Shown here: piece after piece, positions 7,224 to 17,100 of the stretch
How positions within the stretch are numbered: position 1 is the stretch's first letter
How the letters are laid out: each line of letters begins with the position of its first letter
From: a virus
IMG/VR virus record: IMGVR_UViG_3300044619_000612
Location: 1-32,425 of that record
Reading direction: 5' to 3' (one strand)
Length of the DNA stretch: 32,425 bases
The notes under the pieces: model-generated
The model's database searches: none
Told to the model about the DNA's origin: nothing
What the model saw: the letters and a program-made list of their open reading frames with translations, nothing else
Program-made: the position numbers and the translations under genes

Positions 7224-7277
7224 AAAGGGGCCGGCTGGAAGGGAAGAGTAAAATCTCCCAACTAGCTCGGCCCCTTT
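7224..7277. terminator. Bidirectional rho-independent terminator between convergent operons
   Basis: A perfect 10-bp inverted repeat, AAAGGGGCCG (7224-7233) with CGGCCCCTTT (7268-7277), extended by GCT/AGC past a one-base bulge. The loop contains a smaller GGGA...TCTCCC hairpin. A T-run follows on the plus strand and an A-rich stretch precedes it, giving a U-tract for the opposite strand. It lies between the last rightward stop (7202) and the last leftward stop (7288), so it can end both transcripts. Confidence 0.92.
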
Positions 7278-7287
7278 TTCGTTTCCG

Positions 7288-7560
7288 TCACTTCGGTTTG
7301 TCGGCTTCTATACACGATCTTAGTATCTCGTGCTTGAGCTTACATTCTTTGTACTGCAACCCCCACACCATCATAGCTGTACCTACCGGAAGAGTCTCAT
7401 CCAACACAAGAGAGTCACAGGGCTCAAGTGCTAGCTCCGATACGTAGTCACACATGCGGGATGGGTTACTGGGTGGATCGCGCCAGAGCTTCGAGCACCC
7501 GGCGCTGGTCATCACTAACACAAGCAACAGGGTCAACCTCGTGAGGTTTTGCATCCTCAT
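7288..7560 (-). CDS. Outer-membrane spanin lipoprotein (Rz1-like)
   Basis: 90-residue lipoprotein acting with the i-spanin to fuse inner and outer membranes in the last step of lysis of a Gram-negative host. It has a charged N-terminus, a Leu/Val-rich signal peptide (about residues 9-17) and a lipobox ending in S-A-G-Cys22. Further Cys residues occur downstream. The ATG at 7560 has GGAGG 4 nt upstream. Its first 95 nt are nested in a different frame within the 3' end of the i-spanin gene, the classic Rz/Rz1 arrangement. It is longer than many Rz1 proteins and not especially Pro-rich. The call rests on lipobox plus position. Confidence 0.82.
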   Translation of the reverse strand: MRMQNLTRLTLLLVLVMTSAGCSKLWRDPPSNPSRMCDYVSELALEPCDSLVLDETLPVGTAMMVWGLQYKECKLKHEILRSCIEADKPK

Positions 7561-7819
7561 ACTGCCTCCGTATCTCTGATGCCTCTAAACGCCCCTGAGA
7601 GAGCTTCTGAGCGTCTTCCGACGCTTTCCTTGACGCTACCCTTGCCAGAGCCTTCTCGCTCTCTAGGAGCTTCTCGTTGGCTTCTAGGAGCCTTTCGTTA
7701 AATCTCTCCTCCGCTTGCTCACCCCCTTTGTAATATCCGTACGAGAAGGTAAAGCCGAAGGCTAGGATCAACCCAGCCCCCAGCATCACGTACTTGTTTG
7801 GAAGGGTGGGTGGAATCAT
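7466..7819 (-). CDS. Inner-membrane spanin (Rz-like)
   Basis: 117-residue i-spanin. One N-terminal membrane helix (about residues 11-29) anchors it in the inner membrane, followed by a long charged coiled coil (about 33-90; repeated E-A-N-E-K-L-L-E-S-E-K-type heptads) that would span the periplasm. The ATG at 7819 overlaps the upstream stop by ATGA. The o-spanin gene begins inside it in another frame. Sequence similarity among Rz proteins is low, so identification relies on topology and the overlap. Confidence 0.82.
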   Translation of the reverse strand: MIPPTLPNKYVMLGAGLILAFGFTFSYGYYKGGEQAEERFNERLLEANEKLLESEKALARVASRKASEDAQKLSQGRLEASEIRRQYEDAKPHEVDPVACVSDDQRRVLEALARSTQ

Positions 7820-8097
7820 TCAGGCGGACCCCATCGTTTATACCCGTCAATGGCTGCGATTGTCGCCTTCAAGTCCCCCTTTAGTTCTGAGATAGCTTCT
7901 TTCAAAGGGCTTAGCGATTCTCTCACGACCTCCTTCAAGTCTGCCTTGGAGGCGTACTCGGCAATGAGTTTCTTCTCTAGCTCGTGCATTTGATCCTTGA
8001 TCTCCTCGAATCGTCCCTTCAGCCACCACAGCCAAAAGCACAAGCCAGCTAGTGCGAACAGGATAATTCCTTCTACCAACGTTGGTGACAAATCCAT
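7816..8097 (-). CDS. Single-span membrane protein, candidate holin
   Basis: 93-residue protein with one strong N-terminal membrane helix (about residues 7-25, F-A-L-A-G-L-C-F-W-L-W-W-L) followed by a charged coiled-coil segment. Gene position immediately upstream of the spanin pair suggests a lysis role such as a class III-type holin or pinholin. The topology also resembles phage haemolysin XhlA-like proteins. The ATG at 8097 has GGGGAG about 12 nt upstream. The function is inferred from context only. Confidence 0.55.
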   Translation of the reverse strand: MDLSPTLVEGIILFALAGLCFWLWWLKGRFEEIKDQMHELEKKLIAEYASKADLKEVVRESLSPLKEAISELKGDLKATIAAIDGYKRWGPPE

Positions 8098-8134
8098 TTG
8101 TATCTACACTCCCCTGTGTTTGTTTGTTTGTACA

Positions 8135-8815
8135 CTACCTGATACGGGTAGCTATTCCGTGGGACAAGAGCCTTCCTCCGGGGCTTAGTGCCCCGCCTCC
8201 GCTCGAAGCTCCACCTCCACCGGAGGAACCACCGCCCCCACCTTCACCCGTACTAGGCGCTCTCATCATCCCCTGACCTGTGCCGTAAAGAGGTGCCGGT
8301 GACGCCCTGAACATTCCTTGTCCAGTTCCGTACAAAGGAGGTGGTGCCATACTAGGCCCCATGAATTGCTGGAACCCGAGCATAGGGGCAGGGCCACCCG
8401 TCCCCCACTGAGGGCCTGAGAGCCCTTGGTTAGCGGGTGCTTGATATGGAGTGAACTGTGGCGCAGGAGGTGCTCCAGTAGAACCGTCACCTCCCCCACC
8501 GAACGTCTGGCTAAACCAGTTACGAAGCCGACTACCAAAGCTGTTACGCTCGTTACCGGGATCGTTCCTCATCATCTGGCGCATGTACGCATCGTACTCG
8601 CGTTGGTTACGAGCCGCTGTTCCGCCAGTCATCCTGTCAGCGAAGTTCCTGATCCGGTTTCCGGTGAACCGATCTATCGCTCCAGCGGGGCCGGGAAGTG
8701 CTGCCATCATTGCATCCGAAGCAAGCAACCTCGGATTGAACATTGTGTTCAGTCGCGAGTACGGGTTACGTACTCCTTGTCCCTCCATGTTGGAGGGTAT
8801 TGGGTATCTTTCCAT
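8135..8815 (-). CDS. Low-complexity virion-associated protein (226 aa)
   Basis: Unrecognised 226-residue protein. The first half is Arg/Asn/Met-rich; the second half is Gly/Pro/Ser-rich. It contains a tandem pair of P-L-Y-G-T-G-Q-G-M segments with F-R-A or M-R-A after them, and a nearly pure Gly/Ser tail region. The ATG at 8815 has AAGGAGG about 10 nt upstream. Its composition resembles the other low-complexity late proteins here (10255-11148 and 18782-19720), so a disordered structural or ejected protein is plausible. No domain was found. Confidence 0.65.
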   Translation of the reverse strand: MERYPIPSNMEGQGVRNPYSRLNTMFNPRLLASDAMMAALPGPAGAIDRFTGNRIRNFADRMTGGTAARNQREYDAYMRQMMRNDPGNERNSFGSRLRNWFSQTFGGGGDGSTGAPPAPQFTPYQAPANQGLSGPQWGTGGPAPMLGFQQFMGPSMAPPPLYGTGQGMFRASPAPLYGTGQGMMRAPSTGEGGGGGSSGGGGASSGGGALSPGGRLLSHGIATRIR

Positions 8816-8844
8816 CTTTATCGCACCCTCCTTTTACCGAGAGC

Positions 8845-9114
8845 TTACTCGAAAGAGAAGGTCAGGGTGCTAGTACCAGCTTCGGGATCGTTGACACGAG
8901 AGATCAAGGCGGTCGGGAATACCGGCTGTGCTTGGGGAATCAGCATCATGCGAAGATCAGCGATAGGGGACTCTTCGAGCGGGGGAATGTAGCCGATGGG
9001 GATGACAACAGTAACACCCTCGTCTTCGGTAAAACCAATAGCCGGGTGGGTAACATTCACAACGCCCTCAACGTCACGAACTTCGAGCAACATATCAACA
9101 GTCTTGGTAGCCAT
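8845..9114 (-). CDS. Small beta-rich hypothetical protein (89 aa)
   Basis: Unrecognised 89-residue protein with alternating hydrophobic beta-strand patterns and few charged residues, probably a small virion or fibre-associated protein. The ATG at 9114 has AAGGAG 11 nt upstream, followed by an ACAC-rich spacer almost identical to that of the gene starting at 25086. It follows the fibre-like gene by 17 nt. Confidence 0.65.
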   Translation of the reverse strand: MATKTVDMLLEVRDVEGVVNVTHPAIGFTEDEGVTVVIPIGYIPPLEESPIADLRMMLIPQAQPVFPTALISRVNDPEAGTSTLTFSFE

Positions 9115-9131
9115 GTGTGTGTATCTCCTTA

Positions 9132-10196
9132 TTAAGCCCAGTGAAAGGTGCCAACAATATCGTTTGCGGTTACGGCTGTAGCGTCAGCGGCTGCTGCGCC
9201 GGTAACGGTTGTGTAAGCAATACCTGTACCGAAACCAATACCGCCCGGCACAGACAGTGTGATAGTACCTCCGTTGGGAGGAATACCATAGGTTTGAACC
9301 ACACCCGTACCAGCGGTAGGAGTAGTGGCGCTGTTGTGGAACTTGACGTATCGAACTGCTGTCGCGTTGTTGGTCAACACAAACCCAAGGAGACGACCCG
9401 CTGAAGCTTTGAGCACAGCGGCATTAGTGGAGCCAGCGGCTACAAAATTAGTGCCTGAACCGGCACCCGTAGCGTTACCTCGGTACTGGATACCCACATC
9501 GCCGATGACGTTAGTACCAGCAGCAAGAGAACCCGTGCCGATGTTAGCAGTGACTGTACCCGAGACTGCTTGAGTTGTAGCACCTGTGGGGATCATCGCC
9601 ACAATACCCGTAGCTTGCATAGCGCGGACGGTTACGTTGATCGTACCCGAGGTGAACGCCGTAGCAATAGCGCGTATTTGAGCGAACCCGGATGCATGCC
9701 CAACCCAAGCACCAGCGGCGGTAGCAGTCGTCACAGAAGCGACATTGACGCTACCACCTGCCGGAAGGACCGCTACCGTAAACCAATCCGTCCCGTTAAT
9801 CGTGCCTTGGAACGTGACCGTGGCAGTGAACGTACCACGCAAGTCCACAGCAAAACCTGTTGCTCCGTTAAGAGCAAGAGGTACGGCTCCGTTGAGGGCA
9901 GTGATAGGTCCGCTGGCCGACACACCCGCCTGATTGACTGGAATAACTGACTGATCCGAGGCGATGACCACCGGAGAAGAACCAGACGCTGTAGTCTGAC
10001 CCAATGCTGGAGTCTTGGTGTTGATTGTTGCAAGAGTGTTGTTACCCGTGACTTGGTTAGCAGCAGAAGCGTCTCCACCCCCACCCCCGCCGCCGCCTGC
10101 TGCGTAAGCCTCACCAGTTGCCGGATCGACCAGCAAGATGGGGACAGGGCGAGTCCCTCGTGCCGGCTCCGGGAAGATTTGATCGTAATTGGACAT
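9132..10196 (-). CDS. Putative tail fibre or virion appendage protein (354 aa)
   Basis: 354-residue, Ala/Gly/Thr/Val-rich, strongly beta-predicted protein typical of phage appendages. The N-terminus F-P-E-P-A-R-G-T-R-P-V-P is followed by an eight-Gly hinge and a D-A-S-A-A-N-Q linker, then S-P-V-V-I-A-S-D-Q-S motifs that recur in phage fibre-like proteins. The central part resembles a carbohydrate-binding or Ig-like fold. It may form a short fibre or head decoration. The ATG at 10196 has AAAGGAG upstream. Receptor-binding is inferred, not shown. Confidence 0.6.
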   Translation of the reverse strand: MSNYDQIFPEPARGTRPVPILLVDPATGEAYAAGGGGGGGGDASAANQVTGNNTLATINTKTPALGQTTASGSSPVVIASDQSVIPVNQAGVSASGPITALNGAVPLALNGATGFAVDLRGTFTATVTFQGTINGTDWFTVAVLPAGGSVNVASVTTATAAGAWVGHASGFAQIRAIATAFTSGTINVTVRAMQATGIVAMIPTGATTQAVSGTVTANIGTGSLAAGTNVIGDVGIQYRGNATGAGSGTNFVAAGSTNAAVLKASAGRLLGFVLTNNATAVRYVKFHNSATTPTAGTGVVQTYGIPPNGGTITLSVPGGIGFGTGIAYTTVTGAAAADATAVTANDIVGTFHWA

Positions 10197-10254
10197 CCTT
10201 GTTTCTCTCCTTTAGTTTAGGTGTTTACTTAAGCGAAGCGGGGAACAACATGTC

Positions 10255-11148
10255 TCAACCACCACCCATCATTTGACGAAGGGCAGCCATGTTGTACGAC
10301 CTATTGAAAGGACTATCCCAAGTAGGCGCAGGCTGGGGTTGTTCCATCAGGGGGCGGCCGTCTTTGCCGGCGGGTGTTCCGCCACCTTGGCTCGCTCTCC
10401 ATTCCTCCTCTGAGAGCGGGATGTCCTCACCGGGGATAACTTGCATCGTGCCAAACTGTCCATTTGCGAATCTGTTACTGCCTTGCCAATTGTTACGATA
10501 GTCCTCATAGCTGCCACCACCACCGTACCTCGGCTGCTGACTACCATAGAAGTCGTTAGCCATTCCGTTGTAGTAGTCCCTGAACCGACCACCCGCGTCA
10601 CCGAAGTCACCGAGGTGACCGATGGGCGTTCCCATACCAAAGTCAGCTATCTGCTGCTGGCGCATACGGTCCAGACCCACCCCACCAAACCCACCACCCA
10701 TACCACCCATCATGAACTGTTGGAACTGACGAGGCATAGGTGCGAACTGACCTTGACCCAGCGGGCTACCGTAGGAGCCCGGTAGGTTGTAATCCATCCC
10801 ACCCATGTCATTCCATTGGTTCGAGTTGTAACCCCCCATACCATTCATCGTCGGGGGACGATAACGCCCAAGGTTATTTTGCTGGGACCAAGCGGGAGCC
10901 ATACCCTGACCTTGGAACCCGAAGGGGTTGTTGTTCCGCCTACCCATGTTATTCGCACCACGAGGGTTGCCGTTGAACTGACCTTGGAACGGAACTCGTT
11001 GTTGAGCACTACGTTGGATGCTCTGTTGTGAGAACTGAGAACCGGGTTGAACGTAGCTCGTGTTCGTTCCTTGAATACCACCGGAGGGAAGGGGGGCCGG
11101 AGCCCCCGATCCCATTCCCGGCTTCGTCACTTGTTGACCGATAGCCAT
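10255..11148 (-). CDS. Gly/Asn/Gln/Met-rich low-complexity protein (297 aa)
   Basis: Unrecognised protein dominated by Gly, Asn, Gln, Met and Tyr with many G-G-M-G-G and N-N-P-F-G type segments, probably disordered. The ATG at 11148 has GAGGAGG about 9 nt upstream. It immediately follows the giant 2043-aa gene (17 nt gap), suggesting it belongs to the same set of internal or ejected virion proteins. No catalytic motif is visible. Confidence 0.65.
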   Translation of the reverse strand: MAIGQQVTKPGMGSGAPAPLPSGGIQGTNTSYVQPGSQFSQQSIQRSAQQRVPFQGQFNGNPRGANNMGRRNNNPFGFQGQGMAPAWSQQNNLGRYRPPTMNGMGGYNSNQWNDMGGMDYNLPGSYGSPLGQGQFAPMPRQFQQFMMGGMGGGFGGVGLDRMRQQQIADFGMGTPIGHLGDFGDAGGRFRDYYNGMANDFYGSQQPRYGGGGSYEDYRNNWQGSNRFANGQFGTMQVIPGEDIPLSEEEWRASQGGGTPAGKDGRPLMEQPQPAPTWDSPFNRSYNMAALRQMMGGG

Positions 11149-11165
11149 TTACTTAGTTACCTCCT

Positions 11166-14100
11166 CTACTGGTTGTAGTTCTTGATGCGGTCATCCATGA
11201 TCTCTTTGACTCGCTCGACCCGGCTTTCGTACAACGTCTGCAACCTTGCACGCTCTTGTCGGACTTGTTCGGAACGGACTCGGTTAGCAATAGCGTCTTC
11301 AAGGAACGTGTCGCTCAGTTGCTTGGGTTTAAACGGCTCTCCTCGGAGGATAGCGTCCATGTCCCTTGCAGCAATGTTCCCTGCCTTCAGCCCCTCTCGC
11401 AACATCTTATCCGTCTCGGAAGATGACAAGTTCTGCTTACGACCAAGAGCGCGGATACCTTCAAGTGAACGGAGCATCTCGTTGTACGGCTCTTGCTGGG
11501 ACTCGATTAAGTCATCAACCAACTGATTAAACCGCTCATCGCTGATGTCACCCGGTGCAAGAATCACCTGACGAAGATCGCTACTCGGAGAGCGGCGCGC
11601 TTCTTGGAAGGTTCTTGCGCTTGTGCTAACCGAGTCAATCATAGAGGCATCGCGTACCGGAGCACGGAGAGCCGTGAGAACTTCTCGCGTATCCCAGTTG
11701 AACTCGTCGCCTTGCTTCTGACGGCGAGTATACGACTCAGCCACACCCTTGGCCTGTGCAGGCACAAGCGCGGAGTAGGCTGCGTTGGCGATGTTGGTAG
11801 TAGCAGCCGGGGCTGGTGCATTCTCAGCAAGCCACGTGTAGACTTCTGGGAGACCACGTTCAAGCTGCTGTCCTGTACGACGGTCTTGTAGGAAAGAGAG
11901 CGCGATAGTCCCAAGCATGGATCCCCCGAAGAACTGACCCTTCAGGTTGTTGACACCGCCCTCAAGATCACGGGCTGCCTCTTCTGTGTTCCCGTCTTCA
12001 ATGTTAGCGATAGCCGAGATGAAAGCACGAAGCGGAGCATGCACCGTGTCACCGGGGTTAGCACGACCAGCATCCATGAACACCACGCGATCACCGTCAA
12101 CACCTACAATTACAGGCTGCATGCCGTTTTCAAAGAACGGAAGATTCTCTGCAATGATTTGGTCTTCGTCATCTTCAACGACTCCCAAAGCAGCACCGAC
12201 TATTGAAGGTAACATGTACGATGCACCCATTGCACCGCTCACACCCATGAGCTTCTTGATACCCATATAAGCAAGCTGCTTGTTCCCAGTACGGATACCG
12301 TTGGCTGCTTGCGTATACCCAACCTTGATTGCCATTGCCGTGTTGGTAGCAATCTGCTCCATGTAGTTGGCAGTGTACGACACCATCGTTGTCTCAGTGG
12401 CTTGTACTGCCATGCGGGTACGAGCGTAGGTCGGGTTCATCTGGTTGGTTTGCTCAGCCGCAAGATTGCGAATCTCAGCTTCACTCAGGTCAGGGAACGC
12501 AGCCCGGAACTCATCCTTGGCGTTGTAGTAGTTCCACGCTTTCGGCAACAACTCAAAAAAGTTGACAACCTCTTTCAGAGTGTTGAGCGGGTTGGTAAAC
12601 CCAGCATCCAACACTTGACGAGCAGCAGTACGAGTAGCTCCCGCACCTTGTTCAATCAGCCTAGCCTCTCGGGTACGGGCACGAACTTCCTCGTCCGTTG
12701 ACAACTGAACCGGGTCAATAACACCCTCATCAAGCAACTCAAGAGCACGAGGGTGCGGATCGCCAGTGCGGTATGCCGTAGCTACAAGTGACTGAGCGGC
12801 AAGGAACGCGTCCTTCAGTCTAGCCGGACTGATGTTGCCGTTGATAAGCGGCATGTACACCAAGTTCAACGAGTTAAGGATAGTCCCGTTGAACACGTTG
12901 GTAACGATCTGGGTCAGCTTCGTCCAACGAGTGACAGTCCTAGCTCCTTGCAACGCCTTCTGGAACCCATCCGACAACCAACCAGTCACATCGTTACCGA
13001 CACCCTTGGCACCCAGCATAGCAGTCTGTGCAACCACTGCATCGTGAACAGCAGGGATCGTGTACATCCCAGCCATCTTACCGTACACCGAAGGGTTGTT
13101 CGGGATACGCGCCATCTTGTTGGTCTCCGGTTCCTCTCGTGTCGAGAACAGATTGGGAGCGTTGTCCATAAGATAGTTGCTGGAACGAAGGTTAGCCATC
13201 GCAGCCACAGCACGAGCCGTGGTCACGTTGAACAGCAAGATCGGATCAACGATCTCACCCCAAGCCTTACGAAGCTCAGGCGGAACATTCTGCCTACGAA
13301 GGGTCGCCTTCTCATCAGAACGCATGGCACGGGCGTACTGCACCAGAGCATCACCCTGAGCAGCATCATCGAACACACCGATCAACTTCTGTACTGCGCG
13401 GTCACGCTCGTTAGCCAGATCGCTCTTCTCGACGCTGGACGAGAACGCCTCCAGTTCCTTGAACAATTCCTTCAACGGTTTGTTACCGGGGTTGCCGAGG
13501 AAGTTGCTGTAGCGGTTACGAATCTCCTTTCCAAGGATCGTGTCCGTAGCATTGAAATCAACACGGTCATCAGACAGCAAAGCAGCTTCATCCTTCGCCC
13601 CTTGAATCCACGAGGCTAATTTGTTAAGCTGTCCATCCACCTTATTAACAAGCGGTTGGAGTTGCTCTCGTGCAGCAGGGTCACCCTTCTTGTAAGACTC
13701 CCACAACCGGGAAGCGTATCCGTCCTCGATGTCCGCCAAGTAGACTCGGGCAGTGTACTGTCCCAAGTTCTTCTTGATGGTCTGGAGAAGATTGGTCACA
13801 CTCTCCGGCATAGTACGGCCTTCGTAGGCTTTGACAATCTCTCGGCCCACATCAGTGGACACGCGATCCATGATGGCGCGAGCACGATCAAGCGTCTGAA
13901 CAAGCTCAGGATACTTCAGCTTCTCGGCAATGCTTGCCTTTTCCTTGGCGTCGTTAGTGCTAAGGTACTTGGTTGCTAGTTCAGCCTTGGCATCAGACCT
14001 ACGACGAGAGATGCCAGATAGCAGACGATCCAGTTTCAAACCAACAGGCTGGAGTTCTGCGTGAGCGCGTTGAATAGCTCCTTGGGCCTTAGAGAAAGCC

Positions 14101-17100
14101 TCGGTGGTTTCATCCGTACCGCGCTTGTTGGCTGACAACCAGTCGTGAAGGAAGCGACCAACACGGTCCAGCCTGCGACCGATATCGGTACGAGGCATAG
14201 GGCGGAGTTTAGTGGGTTTGCCGACGGACTGTTCACGGGCCTCGTTCACGCGCGAAGCGCGGGTGGTTTGTACCGTAGCCCTACGAGCACCCGTATCCGG
14301 CGTAGTCACCTCCCTTCTAGTCCCCGCATCCCGCTTGTTGATCGCATCCACAAGGGAGTACGACGCATCGAGCACTTCATCCAGAAGGGACTTCTGGCTG
14401 CGAGGGATGCGCAATAGAGCACGGATGATGTTCCGCACCTTGTCCCAAAGGTTCTCCTTCTTCAAGGCACTCTGGACAAGGGGGTTGGTCATCACCCCGG
14501 TAACGAACTCATCGGTGTTAGACACCGCATAGCTCACCGCAGACTTCTCATCCGCAGTCAAGCCACTCTTGGGGATGCTGTCCTTGAGCGTAGTACGTAC
14601 TGCTTCAAGATCACGAACTGCTTGGACAATAGCCGGATCAGTCTCACGACCCTCTTGTACAGCCCGAATAGCAGCAGCACCCTTGGCGTGGACAATCTCG
14701 TGAAGAGTAGTCTCGACCGTAGCCGTACCATCTCGACGAGCGTAGCCATCACCCACAATGGTGACTTCATCCCGACCCGTAGCCGGGTCAACCTCGTGAC
14801 TACCTTTGGTCTGGAGTTCCTTCGGGTCATCTTTCAATGCCCGCTGGAACGGAGTACGAGCCTCCGTCTCCGGTTGGAGAAGAGTGAACCCAACGTTTTT
14901 CATGTCCTCGGTGGTGAGTGAATCAATCAAGCGGTCGTACCGCTCAATCTTCGGATCAGCACCCATACGCACAGCAGCCTTCACACCAGCCAAGGCATCC
15001 CACGCCGTGCGAGCACGGGAGAGAGCTTGACGAAGGGGAGTAGCCTTACGCTGTTCCGGAGGAACTTGGACGTTCATGATACGAGCGAACGCCGCTTGCT
15101 GGTCAGACGGAAGGTTGACCGAGCGGTTGGCCTTGACGTTGGTAAAGAAGTCTTCAAGCTGGCGGCGTTGGGTGTCGTTGACCGGAACACCAACCTCCGC
15201 AGTCTGCTCGCCCGTAACTCGTCCTGTCTCAAGGTCGATGACATCTTCTCGGACAATGGGAGCAGCCGGAGGCTGGGTAGGAGCCTCCACGCGCGAGGCG
15301 CGGGTAGTTGGCAAGGGAGTAGGTGCGGGAAGGTCGAGAGTGCCCTGTACAGGGCTTACAGGGGCTTCTGTGACAGGAACCTCCGGCACACGGAGGTCCA
15401 TCTCCATCGTCGGCCCTTCTTGCCAATTACGGCGGGACACCTCGTTCGGGACCGGCTGCTGAGTCAGGTCTTCACCAACCCGGATACGGGGCTTGGGAAG
15501 CGGAAGACTTTCTTGCACAGGCTCCGGCTCCACGCGGATGCGTGGTTTGGTAGGCTGGAACACAGCACCCGTTTCCGCAGCACCAAGACCACCCATCTCG
15601 CCAAGACGCTCACGCTCCACCTGATCGAACTGACGAGACTGCATCTCGCGAAGGTAAGCCGTCCGAGCTTCTTCGGGAGTCAGACTGCTGGGGATAGCAG
15701 CCTCGGGAGCAGCACGAGCTTCAAGTACACGAGCGCGGGCCACTTCGGCTTGGATGCCGAGATTGTTAGCTTGCTCGCGGAGCGTCTTGATACGGGTACG
15801 CTGAGAGCGAGAGAGCTTACCGCTGTCACCAGCAGGCTTGGACTCGATCTCAGCAATCTGGTCACGAATCTCCCGATCACGGGTGACGATAGAGTCCAAG
15901 TCTTTCTGAGCAGCAGCGAGGTCTTCGGTCATCCCGAGGTTACGTTGCTCAGGGGCAAGAGCTGGTGTCTCTTCGCCAGAGAACATGTCTTTGATGGTGG
16001 GCTCCCGCTCAGGAAAGCTAAGCGCAGTCTGTTCCATCTCCCGGAAAGGCTCACGAGCTGATGCAGCTTGTTCCGCTTGAGCCACCACAGCAGCACCTTC
16101 CGCAACCTTACCGGTTTCATCCCTAGAGGCTAGCTCGGCTAGACGTTGTTGCTCCACGCGCTGCGCGCGGGTGAGTCCCGCCCTTTCGGTAGCAACACCA
16201 ACGGTGTTGATGGGACCACCCAAGACTGTGCCTGCCGTGGTAGCAAGACCAACGTTGTAGAGCGCCTCTTCGGGTGTTTGCGGAGCAAGGGCAGGAGCAA
16301 GTTCGCGCTGTGCAACCTGCGAGGTAATCTCCGTAACACCTTCGGTAAGACCCTCGCGAGCAGTACGCGAAGCTACCGCACCGGTAGCTTGCTTCAGCCC
16401 AGTCCCGGCCAAACCACCAGCCCCTCCGGGGATCATTGACTCAACGCCGAACTCGATACTCGCCATTGACATGGCGTACTTCTGAGCATCGGCCTCAGAG
16501 GCATCAGGGTACTTGGCCCTGTACTCAGCGTAAGAATCAGCGTATGCTTGGGTAGCCGGAAGAATAGCCAGTGTCCGCTGGGCGATCATCGCAGCAGCAG
16601 GGCTGCGGGTAACACCGCCAACAATAGCAGCACCAGCAAGCGGAGCCACACTTGTCAAAGAGCCGCCCACACCAGCAGCAACATCGGCAGCAAACTCACT
16701 ACCACCTTCGGCGACGTACGCTTGCTTCAGCTTCTCAATTTCCTCCGCGTTCCTCTTGCGGATAGCTAGTGTTTCTTCGAGGTTTGCTTGACCTGCCTGC
16801 TGAAGTTGCTCAGGGGCTTTCTCGGGGGTGAACATACCGACCAAGGTACTGAAGGGGTTGCTCACACCTTGGATAGTGCGAGTCAACCCTTCAACAGTAC
16901 CGGGATCAGTACGGATCATTCCTTGGGCAGTGTCACGAGCCTCTCCAAGGTAAGCACCAGCACCAAGCTGGGTAGCACCAGTAACACCAGAGGGGGCAGC
17001 TTCAACCGTACCAGAAAGACCACTACGGCCAATGTCGGTCAGACCCACTTGCTCCGAGGCTGCAATGTCAGCGCGTTCCTTCGCCTGAATAGCGAAGTAC

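Noticed and set aside
8110-8134. Short TTTG repeat and CTACC/GGTAG hairpin as a regulatory element
   Set aside because: Only three repeat units and a 5-bp stem overlapping a stop codon; too weak to call.
10076-10100. C-rich tract in the fibre-like gene as a phase-variable slippage site
   Set aside because: The run is broken by other bases, encodes a normal poly-Gly hinge with mixed codons, and shows no sign of frame loss.
15027-16061. Long plus-strand open frame (344 codons) opposite the giant protein gene
   Set aside because: It is antisense to the 2043-aa gene, has no convincing ribosome site or domain, and its composition reflects the reverse of that gene's codons.
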